Under the pieces are notes generated by a model, which was not told the origin of the DNA, ran no database searches, and was given only the letters and a program-made list of their open reading frames with translations. Made by a program: the position numbers and the translations under genes. Of a DNA stretch of 64,000 nt, positions 42,394 through 51,095 are shown one piece after another. Positions within the stretch are counted from its first letter, which is position 1. Every line of letters starts with the position of its first letter. Source of the stretch: an uncultured Aquimarina sp. (GTDB taxonomy: Bacteria > Bacteroidota > Bacteroidia > Flavobacteriales > Flavobacteriaceae); assembly GCF_947495315.1 (NCBI RefSeq), contig NZ_CANLYD010000004.1:310001-374000 (forward strand), in the 5' to 3' direction.

Positions 42394-43461
42394 TTATAAT
42401 GTGTTTACATTATTTAAATCTTCAAAAGCCTTTTTAAGTCGGTTTTTAAAAGTGATTTCTCCTTCTCTTAACCATTTTCTAGGATCGTAATGTTTTTTAT
42501 TAGGTTCCTCAGCTCCATCAGGATTTCCAATTTGTGTTTTTAAGTACTCGATTTTACCGGTCATGTAATCTCTAATACCTTCACAAAATGCAAATTGAAG
42601 ATCCGTATCAATATTCATTTTAATTACTCCATATCCAATAGCTTCTCTGATTTCTTCTAAGGTAGAACCGCTTCCTCCGTGAAATACAAAGTCAATGTGG
42701 TTATGTTCTACATTATATTTTTCAGAAATAAATTCTTGAGAATTTTTAAGGATTTTTGGAGTTAATTTAACATTACCAGGTTTGTAAACACCGTGAACGT
42801 TACCAAAAGCAGCTGCAACGGTGAATTTATCACTAACTTTACTTAATTCTTCATAAGCATAAGCAACTTCTTCTGGTTGAGTGTATAGTTTAGAATCATC
42901 TACATCACTGTTGTCTACGCCATCTTCTTCACCTCCGGTAATTCCAAGTTCAATTTCTAAAGTCATACCCATTTTACTCATTCGAGCAAGGTATTCTTTA
43001 CAAATCTCTATATTTTCCTCAATTGGTTCTTCTGATAGATCGATCATATGAGAACTATAAAGAGGTTTTCCTGTTTCTTTATAAAAAGCTTCTCCGGCGT
43101 CTAATAATCCGTCTATCCATGGTAGTAATTTTTTTGCGCAGTGGTCAGTATGCAAAATTACTGGTACTCCATATGCTTCGGCCATTAAGTGAACGTGTCT
43201 TGCTCCTGCAGTAGCTCCGGCAATTGCCGCTTTTTGGTCTTCATTAGAAAGACCTTTTCCTGCGTTAAATTGTGCACCTCCATTAGAGAACTGAACAATT
43301 ACAGGCGAGTTTAATTCTGCAGCAGTTTCCAATACAGCATTAATTGAATTAGATCCAATTACATTTACTGCTGGTAAAGCAAAAGCTTTTTCTTTGGCGT
43401 AATTAAAGATAGCCTGCACTTCGTCTCCTGTAGCAACTCCTGGTTTGATGTTGTGACTCAT
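42394..43461 (-). CDS. fbaA: Class II fructose-bisphosphate aldolase
   Basis: A 355-residue zinc-dependent aldolase (class IIA length). Motifs: VILHTDHCAKKLLPWIDG with the catalytic Asp and zinc His, LEIELGITGGEEDGVDN, AFGNVHGVYKPGN, DFVFHGGSGS and IKMNIDTDLQ. It cleaves or makes fructose 1,6-bisphosphate in glycolysis and gluconeogenesis. It precedes accD on the same strand, but a strong terminator lies between, so the two are separate units. The sequence shows no anomaly. Confidence 0.96.
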   Translation of the reverse strand: MSHNIKPGVATGDEVQAIFNYAKEKAFALPAVNVIGSNSINAVLETAAELNSPVIVQFSNGGAQFNAGKGLSNEDQKAAIAGATAGARHVHLMAEAYGVPVILHTDHCAKKLLPWIDGLLDAGEAFYKETGKPLYSSHMIDLSEEPIEENIEICKEYLARMSKMGMTLEIELGITGGEEDGVDNSDVDDSKLYTQPEEVAYAYEELSKVSDKFTVAAAFGNVHGVYKPGNVKLTPKILKNSQEFISEKYNVEHNHIDFVFHGGSGSTLEEIREAIGYGVIKMNIDTDLQFAFCEGIRDYMTGKIEYLKTQIGNPDGAEEPNKKHYDPRKWLREGEITFKNRLKKAFEDLNNVNTL

Positions 43462-43548
43462 AATTTACTTTTAGTTAATAAGCCTACAAAAATAGTAAAA
43501 TAATACGGAATGAATTTTATATTTAAGAATGAAAAATAGGGATTGTTT

Positions 43549-46113
43549 TTAGAAAGGATAATTGATTCCAACATTATAAACACCTTCAGAAAAATTATAC
43601 CCTTTAAACCATCTTTGGTCTTCGATTCTGGCTGGATTAAATGTTTTGAAACCTAAATCTAGTCTTACAACAAAGAAATCGAAATCATATCGAAGACCTA
43701 AACCACTTCCTACAGCGATTTCCTGGAGATCATCCCACCTAGAAAAAACAGCATCTTCTTCTTCTACATTATCTAATACATTCCAGATATTACCGGCATC
43801 AATAAAAAATGCACCATTGAGAGCTCCTAAGATCTTATATCTATATTCTGCATTTATTGCTAGTTTCATATTGGCCTCATTAAACTCATTTCTACCACCA
43901 CTACTTCCAGGACCTAAATCGTAAGGTAACCAGGCGCGATTGTCGTTTGGCCCTCCACCAAAAAAACTTCGAGCAAATGGAATGCTATTGGCATTTCCGT
44001 AGGGTAGGGCGATGCCGCCAAATGCTCTAATAGCTAAAACACTCTTTCTGCCCAAATCCCAATGTTTTATGTAGTCTAATTCTGTTTTGATGTATTGCGA
44101 AAACTCCACACCAAATACTTCAAAGCGGTTATTCGAGTTTTCTTTTAATCCCACAAGATTGGAAACGGTACTGAGTACATTTCCTGCAAATTCAATTTTT
44201 GCTCTAAATCTAGAGAAGTTTTCGTCATAAAGATTTTCTCGATTGTTTTTTAGATAGGTATAGTTAGATGCAAAAATCAAGTTGTCTTCCGTTAGCCTTT
44301 CTTTTCTTTCGTTGATATTTCTGATTTCCTGTAATTGATCTGCCGTTAAATCTGTATCAGGAATCTCTCCAAGAGACTGCGCTATGAAACTATTGGCACC
44401 TGATGGAATAGATAAAATATTTTGATTTGTGTTTTCTTGATCAAAGAAAGGTGAATTAGAATCGAGTACTTCTGTTGCGATATTATTAAGTCTAGTAAAT
44501 GAGTTAGAGTATACGTTAAAATAGTTACCAGTATTCAAATTTCGAACATATTGCACGTTTACTAAATCAATCTGATTTGTCAGCTTTGTACTTGGTTTCC
44601 ATTGGTAATTAAATATTCCAGAAGCATTTTGCTTATCAAGTCCTATATTTTGTTGTGAATTAATACCGAAAATAAGATTGGTCGTCGGTGACATATATTT
44701 TGGGATAATTCTTCTTGTTTGTAATGGGAATATTATTTTAGGGAATGATAATTTAAGATCTACACCAATTTCTGAAATATCAAAAAACTGTCCATCCGTA
44801 TCTACTGGATCCTTTGATGAACCTACACTTCCTCTTGCTGAGATTTCAAAAATTTCTGCACCACCAAAAACATTTCTTATCAAAAAAGAGCCACTAAAAC
44901 CAATTCCGAATACCTGAATATTAGATGTAGATACATCAAACTCTACATTGGTACTGTATTTTTTTCTTGGTGTTAATAAAACATTTGCTATTAGATCAGT
45001 TCCATTAGGATCATCTGGATCTACGCTATAACGTATATTAGGGTATTTAAAAGTTTTTAGGTTGCTAATTTGATTATAAGTAAGTGTTCGATCATTATCT
45101 CTAAAAATTTCTCCTGGTGTTATTAGAATAGAATTAGTGATAGCCTTACGAGTGTATCTGAGTTTATCATAACTATATATGTTATATCCATTATACGATA
45201 CGCTGTCTTTGGGCTTTTCGTCCTTGTTTTGATAAGAATAATCCGTAAAGACATTTACTTTACTAATTTTATGAACCTGAAAAGGAATTCTTTTAGTATC
45301 TTCTCCTTCTGTTATTTGTCGATTGTTAATTAGTAAGTTAAGTTGTATTTTTTGATTTGTGTTTATAGTATCAGCATCAAATTTTATAAATTCTTTTTCG
45401 AAATGATACAGTCCAGAATTTCTATATAATCGTGTTAACCTTTCCCTTTCAGTCTCTATGTCTAATGTTCTATACTGTTTTCCCGAGATTATAGATGATT
45501 CACTTTGATTCAATTTATAAATAGAGTCTGCTACCTTTGATTCTATTTTGGTATGAAGAGAATCAATAAAATATGGTTTATTAGGTTTAACATAATATGC
45601 TACAGATGCTCTTTGGTTTTCTTCCAGATTAATTTTGTAATCTGTTTCTACATTAAACCACCCATTATTCCAGTAATATGATTGTAATCTTTTAACAGAA
45701 CGTTTCGCTTTTGATTCATCAACTATAACGGGAGCTTCTCCAGTTTTTTTTAGCCAATTATTAACACCGGTGTACCCTGTACCTAATCGATTTACTTGTT
45801 TCTTAGACAAGAAATTATTTAATCTTCGTTCTCTGTTAGGCTTTTTGTGAAGCCAATTTTGATAAGAAGAGTCAGGATGTACTTTGGCAAGATTATAAAT
45901 ATGTAGTCTAAATGGTGTCCAGGCAAGCTTAGCATTAGGTTTTTGATACAGTTGATTAAATAGTTTAGTGTCATTAGTTTTAGTGCTATCAACAAAAATC
46001 TCATTTTTAGTTAATAGGTATTCCTCTTCTGAAACTCTTTTAATTGCATTACATGAAATTAAAAAAATTGTAGTTAATACAACAAATACTATTTTTGTGA
46101 GCAGGTGTTTCAA
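43549..46113 (-). CDS. tamL: BamA/TamA-family outer-membrane protein with lipid anchor (TamL)
   Basis: An 854-residue Omp85-type protein. The signal ends LISC (Cys21), so unlike TamA it is lipidated, as in the Bacteroidetes TamL family. POTRA-like domains lie at about residues 25-370 (with RRLNNFLSKKQVNRLG, VKRLQSYYWNNGWFN and FRDNDRTLTYNQI). The C-terminal barrel (about 390-854) includes ARSFFGGGPNDNRAWLPYDLGPGS, here split as the motif FFGGGPNDNRAW that matches the Omp85 surface loop, and ends YNVGINYPF. It helps insert or maintain outer-membrane proteins. It is divergent from the methyltransferase at 46151 with a 37-bp spacer. Confidence 0.85.
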   Translation of the reverse strand: MKHLLTKIVFVVLTTIFLISCNAIKRVSEEEYLLTKNEIFVDSTKTNDTKLFNQLYQKPNAKLAWTPFRLHIYNLAKVHPDSSYQNWLHKKPNRERRLNNFLSKKQVNRLGTGYTGVNNWLKKTGEAPVIVDESKAKRSVKRLQSYYWNNGWFNVETDYKINLEENQRASVAYYVKPNKPYFIDSLHTKIESKVADSIYKLNQSESSIISGKQYRTLDIETERERLTRLYRNSGLYHFEKEFIKFDADTINTNQKIQLNLLINNRQITEGEDTKRIPFQVHKISKVNVFTDYSYQNKDEKPKDSVSYNGYNIYSYDKLRYTRKAITNSILITPGEIFRDNDRTLTYNQISNLKTFKYPNIRYSVDPDDPNGTDLIANVLLTPRKKYSTNVEFDVSTSNIQVFGIGFSGSFLIRNVFGGAEIFEISARGSVGSSKDPVDTDGQFFDISEIGVDLKLSFPKIIFPLQTRRIIPKYMSPTTNLIFGINSQQNIGLDKQNASGIFNYQWKPSTKLTNQIDLVNVQYVRNLNTGNYFNVYSNSFTRLNNIATEVLDSNSPFFDQENTNQNILSIPSGANSFIAQSLGEIPDTDLTADQLQEIRNINERKERLTEDNLIFASNYTYLKNNRENLYDENFSRFRAKIEFAGNVLSTVSNLVGLKENSNNRFEVFGVEFSQYIKTELDYIKHWDLGRKSVLAIRAFGGIALPYGNANSIPFARSFFGGGPNDNRAWLPYDLGPGSSGGRNEFNEANMKLAINAEYRYKILGALNGAFFIDAGNIWNVLDNVEEEDAVFSRWDDLQEIAVGSGLGLRYDFDFFVVRLDLGFKTFNPARIEDQRWFKGYNFSEGVYNVGINYPF

Positions 46114-46150
46114 TCGAGATTCATTATTGTGTCAAAAATACATTATTTGT

Positions 46151-46882
46151 ATGGTTAGCAAAAACCAAAAGAAATTAATAAATAGTTTACATCAAAAAAA
46201 ATACCGAAAACAACATGGATTGTTTGTAGCAGAAGGAAAAAAGGTGATTAATGAGCTTTTAGAAGCGGATTTAGAACTTCATTCTCTTTTTGCGTTAGAG
46301 GCTTCTTATTTTGAAACATCATCAGACAAAACCTTTGTGGTAACTGAAACAGAGTTGAAAAGTATTAGTTTCTTAACAACGCCTCAGTTTGCAGTGGCAA
46401 TATTTTATATTCCAAAAGTTAAACCTGTAAATTATGAGGGGTTAGTTTTAACATTAGATGATATTCGGGATCCAGGTAATCTGGGAACAATTATTCGATT
46501 ATGTGATTGGTTTGGTATTACTGATTTAGTTTGTTCTGAGCAAACGGTAGATTGTTTTAATCCAAAAGTAATTCAGGCAACTATGGGTTCTGTTACAAGA
46601 GTGAATATTATCTACACTAATCTACAGGATTTTTTAACTTCTCGAAAAAATGAAATACCAATATATGGTACTTTTATGAATGGAGAAATAATTTATCAAG
46701 AACAATTACCCCAAAAAGGGATTATTGTAATGGGTAATGAAGCTAATGGTATTTCTAAAGAAGTAGAAAAATTAGTGTCCAAAAGAATTGCAATACCAAG
46801 ATTTGGAACAACTCAAATAACCGAAAGTCTGAATGTGGCAACGGCTGCTGCTATTATTCTAAATGAATTTAGACGAATTTAG
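46151..46882 (+). CDS. TrmH/SpoU-family RNA 2'-O-methyltransferase
   Basis: The ATG at 46151 (MVSKNQKKLINSLHQKKYRK) gives 243 residues. The longer frame from 45968 overlaps tamL and lacks family similarity. It has an N-terminal RNA-binding substrate domain (about 1-85) with QHGLFVAEGKKVINELL. The SPOUT knot domain includes LDDIRDPGNLGTIIRLCDWF, QATMGSVTRVN, IVMGNEANGIS and IPRFGTTQITESLNVATAAAI. All three SpoU motifs are present. The target, rRNA or tRNA, is not certain; RlmB or TrmH-like use is likely. Confidence 0.88.
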   Translation: MVSKNQKKLINSLHQKKYRKQHGLFVAEGKKVINELLEADLELHSLFALEASYFETSSDKTFVVTETELKSISFLTTPQFAVAIFYIPKVKPVNYEGLVLTLDDIRDPGNLGTIIRLCDWFGITDLVCSEQTVDCFNPKVIQATMGSVTRVNIIYTNLQDFLTSRKNEIPIYGTFMNGEIIYQEQLPQKGIIVMGNEANGISKEVEKLVSKRIAIPRFGTTQITESLNVATAAAIILNEFRRI

Positions 46883-46885
46883 ATT

Positions 46886-47608
46886 CTATTGAAAAGTAAA
46901 ATTGATAAAAAGTCCTCTCGACGACATTTTATCGATAGTAGAAGTGTAAGGACTATTGGGATCACTATCAGCTACTAACTCATCAGACATAGCAAATACT
47001 CCGCGTATTGAAGGTGTGAATTTAAAGTAGTACATATAAAAATCTATTCCAAAACCTAGCTCAAAATAATTAGTCCTGGTTTTAGTTCTAAATTGCCCAA
47101 CGCTATTATCATCAGGATTATCTTCGTTACTAGATAAATTAAGAGAAGTAGAAACTCCTCCAACAATGAAAGGTTTAAAATTGTTAAGTCTTTTCGTAGA
47201 AATTTTTAACAATAAAGGAATATGTACATAAGTTGATGTAACTTCTCTTTGAGTTTGATTATCATCAAGATCCGGTGAGTTAAAAGTAAGATCTCTTCTT
47301 ACAAAAGATACCTGAGGCTCTAGTCTTAGGTCTAGGTAATCATTGATTCTAAGGTTACCTAATAATCCAACATTAAATCCTATTGATTTAGCAACTTGTA
47401 TGTCCCCATCCAGCACGGGATCTTCTCCTTCTGGTGTTGCTTTGTAATCAAAATTAAAATCATAGCTGTTAAAACCAAGGATATACCCCCAACTTAATCG
47501 CGGTTTATCATAGTTCTGAAGATTTCTAACACGTTCTTTAGAAAACAATTGCGCACTCACATTCTGAGTACAAACGATAACAGCTATTACTATAAAAACT
47601 TTTTTCAT
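46886..47608 (-). CDS. porT: PorT/SprT, type IX secretion system component
   Basis: A 240-residue outer-membrane barrel. The signal peptide ends NVSAQ. Features match PorT: LSWGYILGFNSYDFNFDYK after the N-terminus, RLEPQVSFVRRDL, STYVHIPLLLKIS, FIVGGVSTSLNL, and an end with SSRGLFINFTFQ. PorT is needed for secretion of proteins with a type IX C-terminal domain such as the PL6 lyase in this window. It starts 1 bp after the ubiE stop; the ubiE-porT order also occurs in other Flavobacteriia. Confidence is high from family sequence and neighbour. Confidence 0.85.
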   Translation of the reverse strand: MKKVFIVIAVIVCTQNVSAQLFSKERVRNLQNYDKPRLSWGYILGFNSYDFNFDYKATPEGEDPVLDGDIQVAKSIGFNVGLLGNLRINDYLDLRLEPQVSFVRRDLTFNSPDLDDNQTQREVTSTYVHIPLLLKISTKRLNNFKPFIVGGVSTSLNLSSNEDNPDDNSVGQFRTKTRTNYFELGFGIDFYMYYFKFTPSIRGVFAMSDELVADSDPNSPYTSTIDKMSSRGLFINFTFQ

Positions 47609-47609
47609 A

Positions 47610-48338
47610 TTATTTTGTGGCTGTATAAATTGTGGCTACACCAAAAGTTTGCGGATTATCCTCGACTTCTATAAACCCAATTTTTCTCAAAATATTGTTG
47701 AAAGCATCTCCATAAGGAAAAGCTGCAGCACTTTCGCTAAGGTATGAGTATGCAGATCTATCTTTAGAAAAGATCTTTCCAATTAAAGGTAAAATTGAAG
47801 AAGTATACAGTTTGTATCCCTGTTTATATGGGGTTTTAGTGGGGACAGAGGTTTCTAAAACAACAAATATCCCACCTGGTTTAAGTACTCTATGTATTTC
47901 TGAAAGTCCTTGTTCTAAGTCTTCAAAATTTCTTACACCAAAAGCTACTGTGATTGCATCAAAATAATTTTCTTCATACGGTAAGCTTTCTCCATCTCCT
48001 TTTACCATAGAGATTATCTGATCCAGTTTTTTTGCCTTTATCTTGTCTTTTCCTACGGCTAACATTCCAGCCGAGATATCTAAGCCAATAATTTCTGAAG
48101 CCCCAGTTTTAGACAGATTGATAGCCAGATCTCCAGTTCCGGTTGCTACATCAAGAACTTTATTCGGTTTAGAATTTGTAACAATTTTTACAACTTTCTT
48201 GCGCCATTTTACATCAACCCCAAAAGAAATTACTCTATTAAGACCATCATAGTTGCCTGAAATAGTATCAAACATTTCAGTAACCTGTTCTTTTTTGGTT
48301 TTGTTTTTATCGTTGTATGGAGTTATTTTTTCTGACAT
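47610..48338 (-). CDS. ubiE: Demethylmenaquinone methyltransferase
   Basis: A 242-residue SAM methyltransferase. Motifs: MFDTISGNYDGLNRVISFGVD, VLDVATGTGDLAI (SAM site), YFDAITVAFGVRNFEDL, and LKPGGIFVVLETS. It carries out the last methylation in menaquinone synthesis. Menaquinone is the likely quinone here, so MenG is an equally good name. It is co-transcribed with porT (1-bp gap). There are no unusual features. Confidence 0.93.
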   Translation of the reverse strand: MSEKITPYNDKNKTKKEQVTEMFDTISGNYDGLNRVISFGVDVKWRKKVVKIVTNSKPNKVLDVATGTGDLAINLSKTGASEIIGLDISAGMLAVGKDKIKAKKLDQIISMVKGDGESLPYEENYFDAITVAFGVRNFEDLEQGLSEIHRVLKPGGIFVVLETSVPTKTPYKQGYKLYTSSILPLIGKIFSKDRSAYSYLSESAAAFPYGDAFNNILRKIGFIEVEDNPQTFGVATIYTATK

Positions 48339-48659
48339 TCAAAAAAATTTAGGCAAATATACATTTTTGATATGGATCGTAGGAAAAGATTGTCATTTTG
48401 TTGTTAATGACTAAATTATTTGTCCCTACTTTAGTATGTAGCGTAGGTTTTTGTCAATTTCGGACTAACTTTCAGCTTATTGTTGATTTTCTTTGAAAAA
48501 TTATAAGCAATTATAAGACTTAGCAGGTTTTTAAGTTTGTTAGGTTGAGTGTTATGCGTCAGGGATAGTAGCGGAAATCCCGCAGCTCGATCCGCCGCGG
48601 CGGAGAGATGCGAGGAATTGAAACGGATAGCCCGCCCGGACGCCCAAAACAACTGTCTT
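48339..48659. other. Intergenic region with a GC-rich structured element
   Basis: An AT-rich spacer of about 320 bp. Its right part (48556-48643) is strikingly GC-rich and can fold; see the separate entry. No real gene is seen. An open frame on the minus strand across it is not protein-like. Confidence 0.6.
48556..48643. ncRNA. Candidate structured element or intergenic repeat (possibly Flavo-1-like)
   Basis: An 88-bp GC-rich stretch in AT-rich DNA. GCGTC at 48556 can pair with GACGC at 48639. GGGAT/ATCCC forms a hairpin inside, and CCGCCGCGGCGG (48591-48602) is a perfect palindrome. It includes AGGGATAGTAGCGGAAATCC and ACGGATAGCCCG, phrases I have seen repeatedly between genes in Flavobacteriia. 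Flavo-1 RNA is one possible identity, but I could not verify it. Confidence 0.4.
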
Positions 48660-49457
48660 TTATTTAGTCATTTCCTCAATCTTTTCGAGTATTTGCTCTT
48701 TCTCATATTTTAGTCCGTACAAATGTGCTCCCGTAAACTCTATAAAATCTTTAGGATCTGATGCATTATCAAAAATAACTTTTCCTTGTGCATACGGAAC
48801 ATCTTTATCTTCTTTGCTATGTATGAAAAGTTTGTAGATGTTATCAATACTTTTTATATCCTCTTTTGCTGCATAGGGTGAGACATAATTTTTTTCTAAA
48901 AACTCTCTGTACTGAGGTGTCGCATGCATAGCAATATCTGTAAATGAAGCCATGGCTCCTTCTAAAACCAATCCATCGATTTTTTCTTGATTGTTTTTGG
49001 CTAAAAGTGTAGCGATTTGAGTTCCAATAGAAATTCCATAAATTATTTTTGGCGTTCCTTTAATTTCTTCTTGTTCAAGAAGCATTTCGAAAAATTGCTG
49101 ACCGTCTTTGGCTATATTTTTATGAGTTGGAGTCCCTGTTGATTTGCCATAACCTCGGAAATCTACCATAACCACCTGAAAGTCGTTTTCTGCCAATATT
49201 CGGGTAAGCGGAAGATAGTATGTGATGTTTCCGCCTGCTCCGTGAAAGTAAAATATGGTTGCTTTGGGTTTCGCAACAGGTTTTAGGATTAATGCGGAAA
49301 TCGTATCTGTTTCTACATTAAATTTTAATTCTTCATGATTTTTCCATTCGATGGGTCTCAAATCCTTTTTAGGGTAATAGAATTTGTCATCCATTTGGGC
49401 ACTAACAAAAATAATGTTCGTTAGTAATAAAGCCAGTACTAAAAGTTTTGTTCTCAT
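48660..49457 (-). CDS. Secreted alpha/beta hydrolase
   Basis: A 265-residue protein. A signal peptide ends near IFVSAQ (residues 1-21), so it acts outside the cytoplasm. The alpha/beta-hydrolase fold shows YFHGAGGN (oxyanion loop), DFRGYGKSTGTPT, nucleophile elbow YGISIGTQIA (Ser about residue 147), HSKEDKDVPYAQG with the acid, and a late TGAHLYG with the catalytic His. The triad looks complete. It resembles BAAT/YqkD-type esterases. The substrate is unknown. It is divergent from trkA with a 287-bp spacer. Confidence 0.82.
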   Translation of the reverse strand: MRTKLLVLALLLTNIIFVSAQMDDKFYYPKKDLRPIEWKNHEELKFNVETDTISALILKPVAKPKATIFYFHGAGGNITYYLPLTRILAENDFQVVMVDFRGYGKSTGTPTHKNIAKDGQQFFEMLLEQEEIKGTPKIIYGISIGTQIATLLAKNNQEKIDGLVLEGAMASFTDIAMHATPQYREFLEKNYVSPYAAKEDIKSIDNIYKLFIHSKEDKDVPYAQGKVIFDNASDPKDFIEFTGAHLYGLKYEKEQILEKIEEMTK

Positions 49458-49744
49458 TGATTAAAAAGTTAGTGTTTATACTACTAAGATGCTGCTATTA
49501 CTGATTTTTTTTAAAAACAAGTTTCCCAATTGTTGTTTTTAACTTCTGAAATGTATTTGAGTTTATCAAGTTATAGATCAAACAACAGCTTATTGAGCTG
49601 CTATTGCCTAATTATTTCACCAGTTTCTGAAATTCCACTATCTTTGTAGGCTTTTATTTTTCAGCGCTAAATTTTCACCCTGTTTATGGTGCATTTTGCT
49701 GAAGTTTAATTTTATCTTTTGATGATAAATAATAAAATATACAG

Positions 49745-51094
49745 ATGAAAATTATTATTGCCGGTGCTGGTGAAGTTGGATTTCATTTGGCAAAATTACT
49801 TTCATTTGAATCTCAGGACATTACACTTATTGATCCTGATAAAGAATGCTTGAATTACGCCGATAGCCATCTGGATATTAGAGTAATTAAGGGAGACGCT
49901 ACTTCTATTAGTATTTTAAAGGATGCTAGGGTTCAGAGCGTAGATATGGTGATTAGTGTTACTTCTAGTGAGACAACTAATATTACTGTGTGTGTATTAG
50001 CAAAACAACTTGGGGCTAAACGCACAATTGCTAGAATTTCTAATACAGAATTTATAGAGAATAAGGAAGAAGTTGGTTTTATCAAGTTTGGCATAGACGA
50101 ATTAATTTCCCCTGAAGCGTTGGCTGCTAGCGAAATAGAATTATTGCTCAATCAATCTGCCTTTAGTGATAGTTATGAGTTTGAAGATGGAGCACTAACA
50201 ATGGTAGGAACAACATTATCTAGCACAGCACTGTTTGTAGATAAAACTGTTAGAGAAGCTGCTGAGATATTCCCGGAACTTCATTTTATGCCAATCGCGA
50301 TTCAGCGATCGGGAACGCAGTATACGATTATTCCCAGAGGTGATACGAAGTTTAAGGAAGGGGATCAGGTATATTTTGTTACTTCGAAGGGTGGAGTAGA
50401 AGAACTGTATAAATTAACAGGCAAGGTAAAAGAACAGATTAAAAAAGTAATGATTCTGGGAGGTAGTAAAATTGGTTACAAAACTACCTGTGATCTATGT
50501 GATCATAAATTTAGAGTAAAACTTATTGAAACTGATAGGGAGAAGGCTTTTGATCTTGCAGATGATCTGCCTAATGCCTTGATTATAAATGGTGATGGAC
50601 GTAATGTAGAGTTGTTAGAAGAAGAGAATATAGATGATATGGACGCTTTTATTGCGGTAACAGGTAACTCTGAGACCAATATCATGTCTTGTCTGGTAGC
50701 AAAGTCAAAAGGAGTTCGTAAAACAATCGCCTTGGTAGAAAATATGGATTATTTTCAGCTATCCCATTCTATAGGGATTGATACGTTGATTAATAAAAAA
50801 CTGTTAGCAGCGAATAACATATTTAGATTTATTAGAAAAGGTGAGGTAGTAGCGATGACCAAGCTTAATAACATGAATGCTGAGCTGTTAGAGTTTATCG
50901 TTAAGCCAACTTCTGAAGTAAGTGATAATTTAATCAGAGATTTGGATTTTCCTCGTTCTGCCATTATCGCTGGAGTAATCAGAGATGGAGTAGGAATGAT
51001 TCCGTTAGGAGGTTTTTACATCAAAGCCGGTGATCGAGTCGTAGTTTGTTGTTTACCGAAGTCTATTAAGAAAATAGAAAACCTTTTCTTATAA
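49745..51094 (+). CDS. trkA: Trk potassium uptake regulatory NAD-binding subunit
   Basis: A 449-residue protein with duplicated RCK domains. The first NAD site is IIIAGAGEVGFHLAKLL (residues 2-18), and the second MILGGSKIGYKTTCDL is near 235-250. Two RCK_C domains (about 145-225 and 370-449) contain FKEGDQVYFVT and KAGDRVVVCCLP. It is a cytoplasmic gating ring for TrkH. The trkH start is 1 bp after its stop, so both are made together. The length and the two-fold layout fit TrkA exactly. Confidence 0.94.
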   Translation: MKIIIAGAGEVGFHLAKLLSFESQDITLIDPDKECLNYADSHLDIRVIKGDATSISILKDARVQSVDMVISVTSSETTNITVCVLAKQLGAKRTIARISNTEFIENKEEVGFIKFGIDELISPEALAASEIELLLNQSAFSDSYEFEDGALTMVGTTLSSTALFVDKTVREAAEIFPELHFMPIAIQRSGTQYTIIPRGDTKFKEGDQVYFVTSKGGVEELYKLTGKVKEQIKKVMILGGSKIGYKTTCDLCDHKFRVKLIETDREKAFDLADDLPNALIINGDGRNVELLEEENIDDMDAFIAVTGNSETNIMSCLVAKSKGVRKTIALVENMDYFQLSHSIGIDTLINKKLLAANNIFRFIRKGEVVAMTKLNNMNAELLEFIVKPTSEVSDNLIRDLDFPRSAIIAGVIRDGVGMIPLGGFYIKAGDRVVVCCLPKSIKKIENLFL

Positions 51095-51095
51095 C

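Noticed and set aside
45968..46150. N-terminal extension of the SpoU methyltransferase frame
   Set aside because: It overlaps tamL on the other strand and lacks family similarity; the ATG at 46151 fits the usual length.
48431..48652. Minus-strand open frame of 73 codons over the GC-rich element
   Set aside because: It runs through the palindromic element, has unlikely composition and no neighbours; the DNA looks structured rather than coding.
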